From: Chloroflexota bacterium
GTDB lineage: Bacteria > Chloroflexota > Limnocylindria > Limnocylindrales > CSP1-4
Length of the DNA stretch: 36,787 bases
Direction of reading: 5' to 3'
NCBI GenBank assembly: GCA_021789355.1
Contig: JAJYJR010000004.1
Span: 1 to 36,787 of the forward strand
A program made the position numbers and the translations under genes. The notes under the pieces were generated by a model. That model was given only the letters and a program-made list of their open reading frames with translations, did not search any database and was not told the origin of the DNA. Each line of letters opens with the position of its first letter. Position 1 is the first letter of the stretch. This document shows, piece by piece, positions 8,863-17,209 of this stretch.

Positions 8863-9861
8863 ATGGCTGGCACGGTCGAAGGAACCGTCCTCGTTCGGCG
8901 CGCGTACCCCGCGGCCGAGCTGCTGCAGGCGCATCCGCCAGTGCTGCGCAACGCGAACAAGCGGCTCCTGTTCGACATGGCCTGCCCGCCTGGCGCGCTC
9001 CATCGCGGCTCGGTCATGTTCACGCGCTGGGCCGCCATGCGACTGCCGCCAAAGCTGCCTGCGGTCCCGCCGGACCTGGTCGCGCCCGTCCCCGGCTTCT
9101 ACGACTACCGGCCGATGCTGCCCGGCTCGGTCGAGTGGCACGTCAACTTCGCCGACCCGCACCTCTTCGTCGCGTACGGCGGCCCACTCTTCGCCCAGGA
9201 TGAGATGCAGGTTGCCGAGCACCCGGCGCTCGGGGCGCTCCGGGAGGCGCTCGCCGCGGAGGGCACGGCGTCGACCACGATCTCCGCCGACGGCCCGACG
9301 CCCATCCTCGTCTCCGGCGTCGAGCGCCGCGTGTGCGTTCGCACGAACCCAGATGCCGCGGCCGGTCGGCCGCACGGCCTCTACGGGAATGCGTTTGCGG
9401 CGGCCTCGCCCGACGCGATCCGGCGTGCTGCGACCGTCCTCGACCCGCCGACCGTCTCGAACATCCTCGCCATGTCGGCGCCGCCCGGTGGATACGGCCG
9501 CTACCGGCGAGACGAGATCGGCGGCATCCTCGGCACCGCGTACACCGGCTTCCGGGCCGCCGTCCTCGAATCCGCCCGCCTGCGCGACGGCGCACCCGTC
9601 GTCGTCCACACCGGCTACTGGGGCTGTGGCGCGTTCGCCGGCAATCGCGTCCTGATGGCGCTGCTGCAGGTCGCGGCGGCCGACCTCGCCGGCCTCGGCC
9701 GCCTCGTGCTTCACACCGGCGCCGGCGGAGGCGAGCGCCCGCTGGTCGATGCGCTCGGGTTGCTCGGCGAGCTGCTGGACGCCGGGCCGTGTACGACAGA
9801 TGCGCTCGTGTCGGCGCTCGAGGAGCACGGGTTCCAGTGGGGAGTGAGCGATGGGAACTGA
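8863..9861 (+). CDS. PARG-like poly(ADP-ribose) glycohydrolase family protein
   Basis: 332 aa, starting at ATG 8863 with GGAG 8 nt upstream (a GTG at 8836 is less likely). The segment VNFADPHLFVAYGGPLFAQD (95-113) followed by E114 resembles the PARG signature: F-A-N, then GG(G), then the catalytic QEE, here Q112-D113-E114. The C-terminal TGYWGCGAFAGN (250-261) is the conserved TGNWGCGAFGG element of PARG that ends the macrodomain fold. The expected activity is cleavage of ADP-ribose chains from proteins or nucleic acids, though the first catalytic Glu is Asp here, so activity needs testing. It faces the minus-strand NERD helicase, and an ADP-ribosylglycohydrolase gene follows 2.1 kb downstream, so ADP-ribose removal is a theme. 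The 284 bp upstream (8579-8862) hold no recognisable gene or strong promoter motif. Confidence 0.7.
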   Translation: MAGTVEGTVLVRRAYPAAELLQAHPPVLRNANKRLLFDMACPPGALHRGSVMFTRWAAMRLPPKLPAVPPDLVAPVPGFYDYRPMLPGSVEWHVNFADPHLFVAYGGPLFAQDEMQVAEHPALGALREALAAEGTASTTISADGPTPILVSGVERRVCVRTNPDAAAGRPHGLYGNAFAAASPDAIRRAATVLDPPTVSNILAMSAPPGGYGRYRRDEIGGILGTAYTGFRAAVLESARLRDGAPVVVHTGYWGCGAFAGNRVLMALLQVAAADLAGLGRLVLHTGAGGGERPLVDALGLLGELLDAGPCTTDALVSALEEHGFQWGVSDGN

Positions 9862-9974
9862 CGCGAGATCTGGACGACCGGGCATCAGGGCCGGCGCCGC
9901 CCCACGCTGATGGGCGATCCGCCGAGGTCGGCTTCCGGCTGCAGGACCGCGATTGTCTGCTCGCCACGGCCGCC

Positions 9975-11693
9975 TCAGACCAACCGCGCCAGCACCTCCC
10001 CCGTCCCGATCACGACCACGTGGTGGCGCGCACGGCTGAGCCCGACGTAGAGGAGCCGCTCCAGACGCGGGTCGTCGGCCCGCAGCTCGACGAGCACCAC
10101 GCAGGGCCAGTCCAGGCCCTTGGAGCGGTGCACGGTGTCGCACAGGATCACGTCGGAGGGCTGGTCGGGGACCGCGTCGGCTGCCAGCCCGAGCACGGCG
10201 CCGGCGTCATCCACGTGCCCGTTCCAGAGCACCTGGTTGCCGAACACCCGGGCGTGCCAGACCGCCGAGTGGTGCAGCGCCACCCCGGTCAGCACCGCGA
10301 TCTCCCAGGGCCGCAGGCCCTCCTCGACGACGAGCCGGTGCAGCAGCTTCCGCACGGCCTCGAGCGTCGGTGGTCCTGGCTCGGCCTCGATCAGCTCCGG
10401 CGTCCGGCCATCAGGTCGGAGCGCCACCGTCGCGAGGTCCGAGCCCCCGAAGCGGGTGGCGAGGGCATGGATGGGGCCCGCGCTCCGGCAGTCCTCGACG
10501 AGCTCGACGCGGGGTAATCCCAGGTCGGCCACCACGTCGGGGCGGTAGATCGCCTGCGCCGGGTCGTGGAACACGTAGCAGACGTCGGAGGGGTCGGCGA
10601 GCAGGAGCTGCAGCGAGTCGAGCCAGCCGGCGGCGAAATCCTGCCCCTCGTCGACCACCACCGCGTGGTAGCGGTCGGCGACCTGCGGGATGGCGGCGTC
10701 GAGCGCGGCCGGCAGCGTCCCCTCGAACCAGGGCCGCTCGTACGACGCGGGTCGAGCGGGGAGGGTCCCCGCCTCGCTCGCGAGACGCTCGCACAGGCCG
10801 TGGAACGTCGAGACCTCCAGCCGCCCGGTGGCCGCGATGTCCGCTGCGAGCCGGTCGAGCAGCTCCCGCGCAAGCGGCTGGTTGAAGCACACCACGAGGG
10901 TGCGGAAGCCCTCGCGGGCCAGGCGGCGGGCCTTCTCCGCGGCGAGCAGGGTCTTGCCGCTGCCCGCGCAGCCCACGATCTCCAGGCGTCGGAAGCTGCG
11001 CAGCTCGTCAAGGACCCGGCACTGGTGCTGCGTCAGCGCCACCACCGCCGGCTCGGCGTCGGCCACGTCGCCGCGCAGCAGCGGGCGCAGGTGCGTCACC
11101 GGGGCGAGCAGTGCGTCGAGGAGGGCCATTCCCGCGGGACCCAGCGGCACGCGTCGGTGCTGGCCGTCTTCCCAGGCGCCGAACGCCTGGCCCACCCAGG
11201 CGCGGATCGCCTCCGGTGTCCGCAGCGCGTCGCGGTCGAGGACCAGGCGCGCATCGACGTCCGGGCCGAGGAGGCGCGCGGCGTGGCCCGCGCTGGCGAG
11301 CTCCACGTCGGGGAAGGCGACGGCGTGGCCCGCGAGGGGCTGGGAGTCCGCGCGCCAGTCCGGCAACCCGGTGAGCTTCTCGAGGAGGGCGTGCTTGGAG
11401 GACTCCGCCTGCTCGAACGGACCCGGCACGTGCTGCGTCGTGCCGCTCCACCAGCGCCCCTGCGCGTCGCGGCTGACGGGTCCCGACTTCACCTCGAGCA
11501 CGAGCAGGCCGTGCTCGGGATGGGCGAGCACGAGATCGGCCTCGCCGTCACGGAGCGGACGCCCCGGTGCCGAGCGCCCCAGCCAGCGGGCGTGGGGGTA
11601 GAGGTGCCACGACGTATCCAGGGCCGTGCGCAGGCGCTCGGTGACGCGGACCTCCGCCTCGCGGCCGGCCGACGCGCCGCCCGGATCGGTCAT
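9975..11693 (-). CDS. NERD-domain SF1 DNA helicase
   Basis: 572 aa from the ATG at 11693 (GGTGGA about 5 nt upstream). The open frame extends much further upstream, but only as antisense to the next two genes. Residues about 10-130 are a nuclease-related domain (NERD), with EADLVLAHPE and LLVLEVKSG (E67-K69) as PD-(D/E)XK-like active-site elements. The helicase part follows: Walker A GCAGSGKT (241-248), VVDEGQDF (II), HRSKGLDWPCVVLVEL (V) and LYVGLSRARHHVVVI (VI). All key helicase motifs are present. NERD-helicases are frequent in defence islands, and a role in DNA processing or phage defence is inferred. It is convergent with the PARG-like gene (113-bp gap) and divergent from the ADP-ribosylglycohydrolase gene; the shared region contains the 17-bp motif also found upstream of the 4802 helicase. 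Confidence 0.88.
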   Translation of the reverse strand: MTDPGGASAGREAEVRVTERLRTALDTSWHLYPHARWLGRSAPGRPLRDGEADLVLAHPEHGLLVLEVKSGPVSRDAQGRWWSGTTQHVPGPFEQAESSKHALLEKLTGLPDWRADSQPLAGHAVAFPDVELASAGHAARLLGPDVDARLVLDRDALRTPEAIRAWVGQAFGAWEDGQHRRVPLGPAGMALLDALLAPVTHLRPLLRGDVADAEPAVVALTQHQCRVLDELRSFRRLEIVGCAGSGKTLLAAEKARRLAREGFRTLVVCFNQPLARELLDRLAADIAATGRLEVSTFHGLCERLASEAGTLPARPASYERPWFEGTLPAALDAAIPQVADRYHAVVVDEGQDFAAGWLDSLQLLLADPSDVCYVFHDPAQAIYRPDVVADLGLPRVELVEDCRSAGPIHALATRFGGSDLATVALRPDGRTPELIEAEPGPPTLEAVRKLLHRLVVEEGLRPWEIAVLTGVALHHSAVWHARVFGNQVLWNGHVDDAGAVLGLAADAVPDQPSDVILCDTVHRSKGLDWPCVVLVELRADDPRLERLLYVGLSRARHHVVVIGTGEVLARLV

Positions 11694-11823
11694 CTGGTCC
11701 ACCGGCGGAGGCGCAGCGGCAGGTCCATGTGCGCGAGTGTGGGCCGTCCGAGGCTGGCGCGACAAGCCGTGGTGCAGCCGGCGTTGCCGTTGGGCACCGC
11801 TGATATCCAAATCGCGTTGATGC

Positions 11824-11840
11824 GCCACGCAAGCTGGCAC
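11824..11840. promoter_or_regulatory. Second copy of the 17-bp inverted-repeat motif
   Basis: GCCACGCAAGCTGGCAC, identical to 4637-4653, with the inverted arms GCCA and TGGC. It lies in the 261-bp region between the NERD-helicase start (11693) and the ADP-ribosylglycohydrolase start (11955), so it could act on either gene. An exact 17-mer is unlikely by chance in a window of this size. Confidence 0.45.
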
Positions 11841-11907
11841 AGCGCGGCTTGATCCTCGGTGCGTCCTGGACCATAGTTGGCGACGGGCAGGGCCAGAGGG
11901 AAGGATC

Positions 11908-11973
11908 ATGATCGAGCCACTCCGCCGCGCCATCGGCCGCGCCGGCACCTGCGCATGTCCGAACCGCGCGTGA
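11908..11973 (+). CDS. Possible 21-aa leader ORF before the ADP-ribosylglycohydrolase gene
   Basis: The ATG at 11908 has a strong AGAGGGAAGG ribosome site, better than anything before the next gene. The peptide runs MIEPLRRAIGRAG to the stop at 11971-11973 and overlaps the downstream ATG (11955) by 19 nt in another frame. It could be a coupled leader, or the ribosome site may be fortuitous. No family was recognised. Confidence 0.3.
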   Translation: MIEPLRRAIGRAGTCACPNRA

Positions 11974-13415
11974 CCAGGCGTGGAGGGCCGCGCCCGGGTG
12001 ACGAGTCCCCCGCCGCGGCTCGGTGGCCGGTCGAGCGGCCGCATGTGACCAGTCTGCGCTTCGCCGGGCATGTCCTCGACCTCGAGCCCGACCGTGACGC
12101 GCGGCACCACCACGGCTCCTTCAGTCCTGGCACCGACACGACCGGCTGGCGACTGCTCGCGACGGTCACCAATGCCTCGCCCGACATGCCGCCGACGGGC
12201 CGGGTGGACATCGGGCTCAGCGACGGCACGAGATTCGCCGTATTTGCGACCATGATTGAGTTCCACGGGCGTCTCGAGGTGTCCGGCCGGGGGATCATCG
12301 AGATGCGCGGCTGGCGCGGCTGGCCGACCGAGGTCGTGAGCACGCGCTACGCCGTCCCCGGACTGGCATGGCCGGACGCCTTCCCGGGCGATCCGGACCC
12401 GCAGACGCTGGCGGACCACTGCGTGGGGTCGCTCGTGGCCGGCGCGATCGGCGACGGCCTCGGTGGACCGGTCGAACGCCTGTCGGTGGCCGAGGTCCAG
12501 GCGCTCTACGGGCCCGAGGGCGTCACCGACCTCCCGCCGGAGGGCGCGCGCTGGTCCGATGACACCCAGCTCACGGCCGTCGTTGCGCAGAGCCTTATCG
12601 CCTCGACCGGACGCTTCGATCCTGACGATTTCGTGGCGCGCCTGGTGGCGTGGCTGCCGACGGGTCGGGGTGTGGGCCATGCGACCAGGGAGGCCGTTAC
12701 CGCGCTGGGGGACGGCGAGCAATGGGACGTCGTGGGGCAAAGGCTCGACTCCTCGGGCAACGGGGCGGCCATGCGCACCGCACCGGTCGGGCTCGTCCAT
12801 GCGCACGATCGCACGCCGACCGAGCTGCTCGCGGAGGCGGTCCGGTTCGCCCTCCCGACCCACGGGGGCGCCGTCGGGGTGGCCGGCGCGGTCGCGATGG
12901 CCGCGGCTGTCGGCTACCTCGCCCGCCGTGCCGTCGCCGGGGAGACCACGCTGTCGCCCGACGCCGTTGCCGACTTCGTCGCCGACGCGACCTCCACCCT
13001 CGAGGATGTCCCCACGCGCACCCGTCGGCCACCGGGGGCGCCGGAATACCTGCGTGATCGCCTGCGGGCGATCCCGCGCTGGCTGGAGTGGCCACCCGCC
13101 CGGGTCTTCGAGAGGACCTGGACCGGCGCCTTCGCGCTCGAGAGCGTCCCGGCGGCGATCTACGCCTTCCTCCGTTCGCCGAACGACCCGCGGGCGGTGC
13201 TCCTCACCGCGGCGAACGCCGGTCACGACAGCGACACGATCGCGGCCATGGCCGGCAACCTCGTGGGCGCCTGGCTCGGGGCCAAGCGGATGGCGCGGGC
13301 GGTACCGGTGTGGTGGTCGCGGGTCGAGCGACGGGAGGAGCTCGAGGCCCTGGCGGTGCGACTCGCGGACATCGCGGCACAGCCCGTGCCCACTGGCATC
13401 GGCGAGCGTCGGTAG
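11955..13415 (+). CDS. DraG/ARH-type ADP-ribosylglycohydrolase with unknown N-terminal domain
   Basis: 486 aa from ATG 11955; an upstream in-frame start at 11877 would add a low-complexity Arg-rich stretch and is not favoured. Residues about 150-470 form the ADP-ribosylglycohydrolase fold: GSLVAGAIGDGLGGPVER (158-175), the metal-binding WSDDTQLT (200-207), NGAAMRTAPVGL, and NAGHDSDTIAAMAGN with ligands in DSDT (425-428). All dinuclear-Mg ligands of the family are visible, so removal of ADP-ribose from a protein or other acceptor is likely. Residues about 28-125, with repeated beta-rich segments (RFAGHVLDLEP, GWRLLATVTN, RVDIGLSDGTRFAVF), form a separate domain not recognised by eye. It is 98 bp upstream of the HD hydrolase gene on the same strand. 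Confidence 0.87.
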   Translation: MSEPRVTRRGGPRPGDESPAAARWPVERPHVTSLRFAGHVLDLEPDRDARHHHGSFSPGTDTTGWRLLATVTNASPDMPPTGRVDIGLSDGTRFAVFATMIEFHGRLEVSGRGIIEMRGWRGWPTEVVSTRYAVPGLAWPDAFPGDPDPQTLADHCVGSLVAGAIGDGLGGPVERLSVAEVQALYGPEGVTDLPPEGARWSDDTQLTAVVAQSLIASTGRFDPDDFVARLVAWLPTGRGVGHATREAVTALGDGEQWDVVGQRLDSSGNGAAMRTAPVGLVHAHDRTPTELLAEAVRFALPTHGGAVGVAGAVAMAAAVGYLARRAVAGETTLSPDAVADFVADATSTLEDVPTRTRRPPGAPEYLRDRLRAIPRWLEWPPARVFERTWTGAFALESVPAAIYAFLRSPNDPRAVLLTAANAGHDSDTIAAMAGNLVGAWLGAKRMARAVPVWWSRVERREELEALAVRLADIAAQPVPTGIGERR

Positions 13416-13513
13416 CGTGGGCCCATACCTGCTGGGGGCGCCAGCGCACCCAAGGACCCCGTTCTTGGCCGGTGACGCCAGAGGGTCGCCGGCAGTTGCG
13501 GACAGGCGCGCGC

Positions 13514-14155
13514 ATGACTGAGGTGCGGTTGGGCGAGCGATTCCTGGCCGCGGTCGCGCTGGCCGCACGCCTCCACGACGGACAGGTGCGCAAGGGGACC
13601 GGCGTGCCGTACCTGTCGCATCCATTGGGTGTCGCCTCGCTGGTGCTCGAGGCCGGCGGCGACGAAGACGAGGCGATCGCAGGACTCCTCCATGACACGG
13701 TCGAGGACCAGGGTGGCCTGGAAACGCTCGGGCGCATCCGTGGCGAGTTCGGCGACCGGGTGGCGGACATCGTCCTCGCCTGCTCCGACTCCACCGTCGA
13801 GGACCCCTCGGAGAAGGCGGATTGGCGGGCCCGGAAGGCGGCCCACCTTGCGCATCTCGCGAGCGTGGACGCCTCGACCGCGCTGGTCTTCGCCGCCGAC
13901 AAGGTCCACAACGCGCGCTCAGTCGTGCGCGACCTGCGTGCACTGGGCGACGCCCTCTGGCCGCGCTTCAAGGGCGGTCGCGACGGCACGCTCTGGTACT
14001 ACGCCGAGTCGTTCCGCCAACTGCGTGCCAATCCGGCCGCACCTGCAGCCCTGCTCGATGAGCTCGAGAGAGCCCTGGCTGAGTTGCAGGTGACGGGAGC
14101 GACCCACTCCCCAGTCGGCACGCTCCAGAGAGCGGGAGTCGAGGGCAGGAAGTGA
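13514..14155 (+). CDS. HD-domain phosphohydrolase, small alarmone hydrolase (MESH1/SpoT-HD-like)
   Basis: 213 aa from ATG 13514; no clear ribosome site is seen. The protein is a stand-alone HD domain of the RelA/SpoT hydrolase type. Residues AARLHDGQVRKGTGVPYLSHP hold the Arg and H36 seen in ppGpp hydrolases. H60-D61 is the HD pair (GLLHDTVED, with E64-D65), and D129 lies in AADKVHN. No synthetase domain is present, so it should only hydrolyse a (p)ppGpp- or (p)ppApp-type signal. Small alarmone hydrolases are known as antitoxins of toxic small alarmone synthetases, but no such synthetase gene is visible here. It lies between the ADP-ribosylglycohydrolase and the RelE-like/helicase fusion, 52 bp upstream of the latter. 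Confidence 0.85.
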   Translation: MTEVRLGERFLAAVALAARLHDGQVRKGTGVPYLSHPLGVASLVLEAGGDEDEAIAGLLHDTVEDQGGLETLGRIRGEFGDRVADIVLACSDSTVEDPSEKADWRARKAAHLAHLASVDASTALVFAADKVHNARSVVRDLRALGDALWPRFKGGRDGTLWYYAESFRQLRANPAAPAALLDELERALAELQVTGATHSPVGTLQRAGVEGRK

Positions 14156-14207
14156 TGCCAACGGCGACGCTCAGTCGAGGCCACTTCGGAGACGTGGAGC
14201 CGGAGCA

Positions 14208-16256
14208 ATGCCGATGAGCGCCCCAGCACCCACAGTCCTATTCACGCATCGGTTTGCCGAGGACTTCCGTGGTGTCAGTCAGGACGTCGCCCGGAGGACA
14301 GCCCGCCGGGTCGCGCTCATTCTCGAGCACGGCGTCCGCTACTCGGGGCTCGAGACGCGTCGCATTCAGGGCCAGCGTGATCCGGGGTACCACTACGTGG
14401 ACGTGGACAACGCCTACCGCATGGTGGTCTACCTTCAGGGCAACGACATTCTGCTTGAGAAACTCGGACCGCACGACCCGACGCTCCGTTGGGGGGCGCA
14501 TGCGTCGATTGCGAAGTACGTCCAGCGCGCGCGGGCGACAGTGCGGGATCTTCCTGAGCTGCAGGCCTGGCTGGAGCTTGAACGCGTCGAGAGTGCCCAG
14601 CCCGCGGCCACGGTCGAAGTGCCACCTGATCTGCTGCAGACACTTGCCGACGCCCCAGGGGCCAGCGATCTCGTGGTGCGTGCCCAACCCGATTTCCTCG
14701 AGGGCTACCGCGACGGCCTGCTTGAGGACTGGATGGTCTTTCTCTCGCCATTGCAGCGATACATCGTCACCCGCGGTGCATCCGGCCCCGTCCGCCTGTC
14801 CGGAGGGCCAGGAACCGGGAAGACGGTGGCAGCGCTCCACAGGACCGCGTATCTCGCCCAGACCCTTGGGCCCGGCGCGCGGATCCTGCTCACGAGCTAC
14901 GTGCGCACGTTGCCCCCCATACTGAAGAGTCTGTTCGCCCGACTCACGGCGGATGTGCCCGATGAGCACGACGGCAGAGTTGAGTTCCGCCACATCGTCG
15001 ATATCGCCAAAGACGTCGTCGCTCGCTTGGACAATGCCGCTCCGCGGCTCGACAACGAGAAGGCCAAGAGCCTGTTCGACGAGGCGTGGCAGCGATGCGC
15101 TGCCCGCTTGCCGCTTGTCGCGCACGGCTTCGGACGAGACTACGTGTGGGATGAAGTCGGCAAGGTGATCCTCGGCAGGTTGGTGCGCCGCCCGGAGGAC
15201 TACGCTACCTTGGCGCGCCACGGGCGCCGTCGCGCCATGAGTCCCAACGACCGCCTGGCGGTGTGGTCGATCCTCGTGGCGTACGGAGCCGCGTGTACAA
15301 GAGCTACGCCGCGCGTCTATGACCAGGACTCGCTCGTCTTGCGAGCGGCCGATCTGCTCCATAGGAGCCCCACCTCGGCAGAGTACGACGCGATCATCGT
15401 CGACGAGGCGCAGGATCTCACCCAGGCCGCCCTGTCCATGCTCGTGTCGCTCGTCAAGAGCGGCCCAAAGGGTCTGCTGTTCCTGACCGGCGACGGCGGC
15501 CAGCGGATCTACCCTGGTGGGTACCGCCTCTCCAGCCTCGGCGTCGAGGTTCGCGGACGGAGCTTCGTACTTCGCGACGCATATCGATCGAGCAGTGGCA
15601 TTCTCGACTCGATCGGCCGCCTGGGGAGGTTGTTGTCCCCGGACGACTTCGGTGAGTCGGGGCTGGGGTCGGTGGATCTGCGCGCAGTCCGGGTGGGCAA
15701 CCCACCGACGATCCGGCGCTTCAGCAGCGAACAGGAGGAGGCGGCTCGGATCGCCGGGTTGTTGGCGAAACGGCCGGGTGATCGGGTTGACGCGACCGCC
15801 GTGCTGCTTCCCACCAACTCGCAGGCTCGGGCATGGCGGCAGAGACTCAGAGAGCACGGGATCCGAACGGTCCTGCTCGAGCAGTACGACGGGACGCCCA
15901 TGCCGGGTGTCAAGGTCGGCACCTACGCTCGGTCGAAGGGGCTGGAGTTTGTGACTGTGTTTCTCCCTGACGTCGCCGAAGAGGTCTTCCCGTCTGTGCC
16001 ACTTTCCCGCATGGACGAGTACCTGCTCCAGGGGGCGTGGTTGTACATCGCAATGGCTCGGGCACGCGACGAGCTCATCATCAGCTACGTCGGCCGGCCG
16101 TCCTACCTGATTGAGGAGATGGTCCACCGGTCAAAGGAGGGCCCGCTTTACGCGCCGGAGGTCGTCGCTCCCTGGAGCGCTCCAATCTCGCTCCGCCAAT
16201 TGGGTACACGCGGCGGAGGTTCGTTGGGCCTGGACCCCGACTGGCGCGACGAATGA
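14208..16256 (+). CDS. SF1 (UvrD-like) helicase with N-terminal RelE/ParE-like domain
   Basis: 682 aa. ATG 14208 (GGAGC 3-8 nt upstream) or ATG 14214 can serve as start. Residues about 8-92 resemble a RelE/ParE toxin: FTHRFAEDFRGVSQDVARR, an amphipathic helix, a GLETRRIQG turn, then YHYVDVDNAYRMVVYLQGND and ILLEKLGPHD with the typical strand-R-strand-GxHD ending. A linker (100-180) leads to the helicase: GGPGTGKT (199-206), DAIIVDEAQDLTQ (II), LTGDGGQRIYPGG (III), YARSKGLEFVTVFLP (V) and LYIAMARARDELIISYV (VI). Motifs I-VI are present. G+C is lower than in the 4802 helicase, fitting horizontal acquisition. It directly precedes the BREX operon (149-bp gap) and is probably a defence gene. Whether the toxin-like domain is active is unknown. 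Confidence 0.85.
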   Translation: MPMSAPAPTVLFTHRFAEDFRGVSQDVARRTARRVALILEHGVRYSGLETRRIQGQRDPGYHYVDVDNAYRMVVYLQGNDILLEKLGPHDPTLRWGAHASIAKYVQRARATVRDLPELQAWLELERVESAQPAATVEVPPDLLQTLADAPGASDLVVRAQPDFLEGYRDGLLEDWMVFLSPLQRYIVTRGASGPVRLSGGPGTGKTVAALHRTAYLAQTLGPGARILLTSYVRTLPPILKSLFARLTADVPDEHDGRVEFRHIVDIAKDVVARLDNAAPRLDNEKAKSLFDEAWQRCAARLPLVAHGFGRDYVWDEVGKVILGRLVRRPEDYATLARHGRRRAMSPNDRLAVWSILVAYGAACTRATPRVYDQDSLVLRAADLLHRSPTSAEYDAIIVDEAQDLTQAALSMLVSLVKSGPKGLLFLTGDGGQRIYPGGYRLSSLGVEVRGRSFVLRDAYRSSSGILDSIGRLGRLLSPDDFGESGLGSVDLRAVRVGNPPTIRRFSSEQEEAARIAGLLAKRPGDRVDATAVLLPTNSQARAWRQRLREHGIRTVLLEQYDGTPMPGVKVGTYARSKGLEFVTVFLPDVAEEVFPSVPLSRMDEYLLQGAWLYIAMARARDELIISYVGRPSYLIEEMVHRSKEGPLYAPEVVAPWSAPISLRQLGTRGGGSLGLDPDWRDE

Positions 16257-16390
16257 GCGAGTGCGGGATGGCGTGGAAAACGACGCTTGACCGGCGCCAC
16301 AGCGGGATCCGGCGTGATGGGCGCCCTATGCCTCGCGTCAGCAGTCGGGGACTCATGGCCGCGCCCTCACACCCTCGTGCCTGGAGCGCA

Positions 16391-16408
16391 TAGCATCTGA
16401 CCCGAATG
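16391..16408 (+). promoter_or_regulatory. Probable leaderless promoter of the BREX operon
   Basis: TAGCAT (16391-16396) lies 9 nt before the brxA ATG (16406), and no Shine-Dalgarno sequence is present (the spacer reads CTGACCCGA). This fits a -10 box whose transcript starts at or near the ATG. A matching arrangement, TACCAT-N9-ATG, occurs at 36702-36719. The -35 region is not convincing. It would drive the whole co-directional block from brxA onwards. Confidence 0.4.
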
Positions 16409-17209
16409 ACCCGACCCCTTCCCAACCCCGACGCTCAGCCGTACACCGCCCGTCTCGCGGGCGCCGGCTCCCTTCTCGATGAGCTGGAAGCCGTGCTGGA
16501 CGTGGCGCCCGAGCATGCGTCGAGCGCCGACTTCCGCCGCCTGATCATGGAGGGGAACGCGGCCCGGAAGTCCACGGCCAATGCCCGGATGTGGGCGTGG
16601 AAGCGTCTGAAACTGCGGTACCTCCTCGACGCGCCCCAAAGCCGGGAGTTCCGGGCGTTTCGGAAGACTCACGCGACGGCGCGCACCGAGGCTGATCGGC
16701 GGATCACGGCGGCCCTGATGTTCGCCCGCACCGACGCCCTGTTTCGCGACGTCACGCTCCAGCTGGTCAGCCCGCGTCTGGCAACGCTAGGCACCGTTGT
16801 GGAGGCCGAGACCATCCGGGCCGACGTGGAAGACCGCATGCGGGCGGCCGGACTGGGCTGGTCGTCGGAGTCGCTCCGCAGCATCGCCAACCACCTGCTG
16901 AGCGCCCTGGGCGACTTCGGGTTCATCGAGGGTCATCGTGTCCGCCGGATCGCGGGGCTTCGCCCGGGCGTCGAGCCGGCGGTGTTTGCCGCAAGACTCG
17001 GACGGCTCGAAGGACTCACCGATCGCGCCAACATCGACTCACGTTGGTTCCGGTTACTCGGACTGGACGCGGACGCGGCCGTCGGCGCCCTGCTCGGGGC
17101 TGCACGTGCGGGAGCGCTTCGCTTCCGGATGCAGGCGGACGTGGTGGAGCTCGTGTTCGACGGGGACCGTGCCGGCGCGATCGGGGAGGGCCAGGGCGAT
17201 GCGTCGTAG
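16406..17209 (+). CDS. brxA: BREX protein BrxA (DUF1819 family)
   Basis: 267 aa, first gene of a canonical-order BREX operon. The N-terminal part contains the conserved segment SSADFRRLIMEGNAARKSTANARMWAWKRLKLRYLL, shown here only to locate it (residues about 46-76). The remainder is helical with winged-helix-like character and ends in a basic/hydrophobic pattern (RFRMQADVVELVFDGD). BrxA is a small DNA-binding protein of unclear biochemical role needed in type-I BREX. The gene overlaps brxB by 11 nt. Identification rests on sequence feel plus position; order and neighbours make it secure. Confidence 0.85.
   Translation: MTRPLPNPDAQPYTARLAGAGSLLDELEAVLDVAPEHASSADFRRLIMEGNAARKSTANARMWAWKRLKLRYLLDAPQSREFRAFRKTHATARTEADRRITAALMFARTDALFRDVTLQLVSPRLATLGTVVEAETIRADVEDRMRAAGLGWSSESLRSIANHLLSALGDFGFIEGHRVRRIAGLRPGVEPAVFAARLGRLEGLTDRANIDSRWFRLLGLDADAAVGALLGAARAGALRFRMQADVVELVFDGDRAGAIGEGQGDAS

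Noticed and set aside
4607..8863. 1418-aa minus-strand open frame opposite the helicase-nuclease
   Set aside because: It has Gly/Arg/Leu/Val-rich composition with no motifs. It is the antisense shadow of a high-GC gene whose plus-strand product has all helicase motifs.
11694..13943. Upstream extension of the NERD helicase frame (about 750 codons)
   Set aside because: It is antisense to the ADP-ribosylglycohydrolase and HD genes. The NERD domain begins right after the ATG at 11693, which has a ribosome site.
14152..14164. 13-mer GTGATGCCAACGG repeated at 35417-35429
   Set aside because: Several exact 13-mer pairs are expected by chance in 37 kb. The contexts differ and there is no symmetry.
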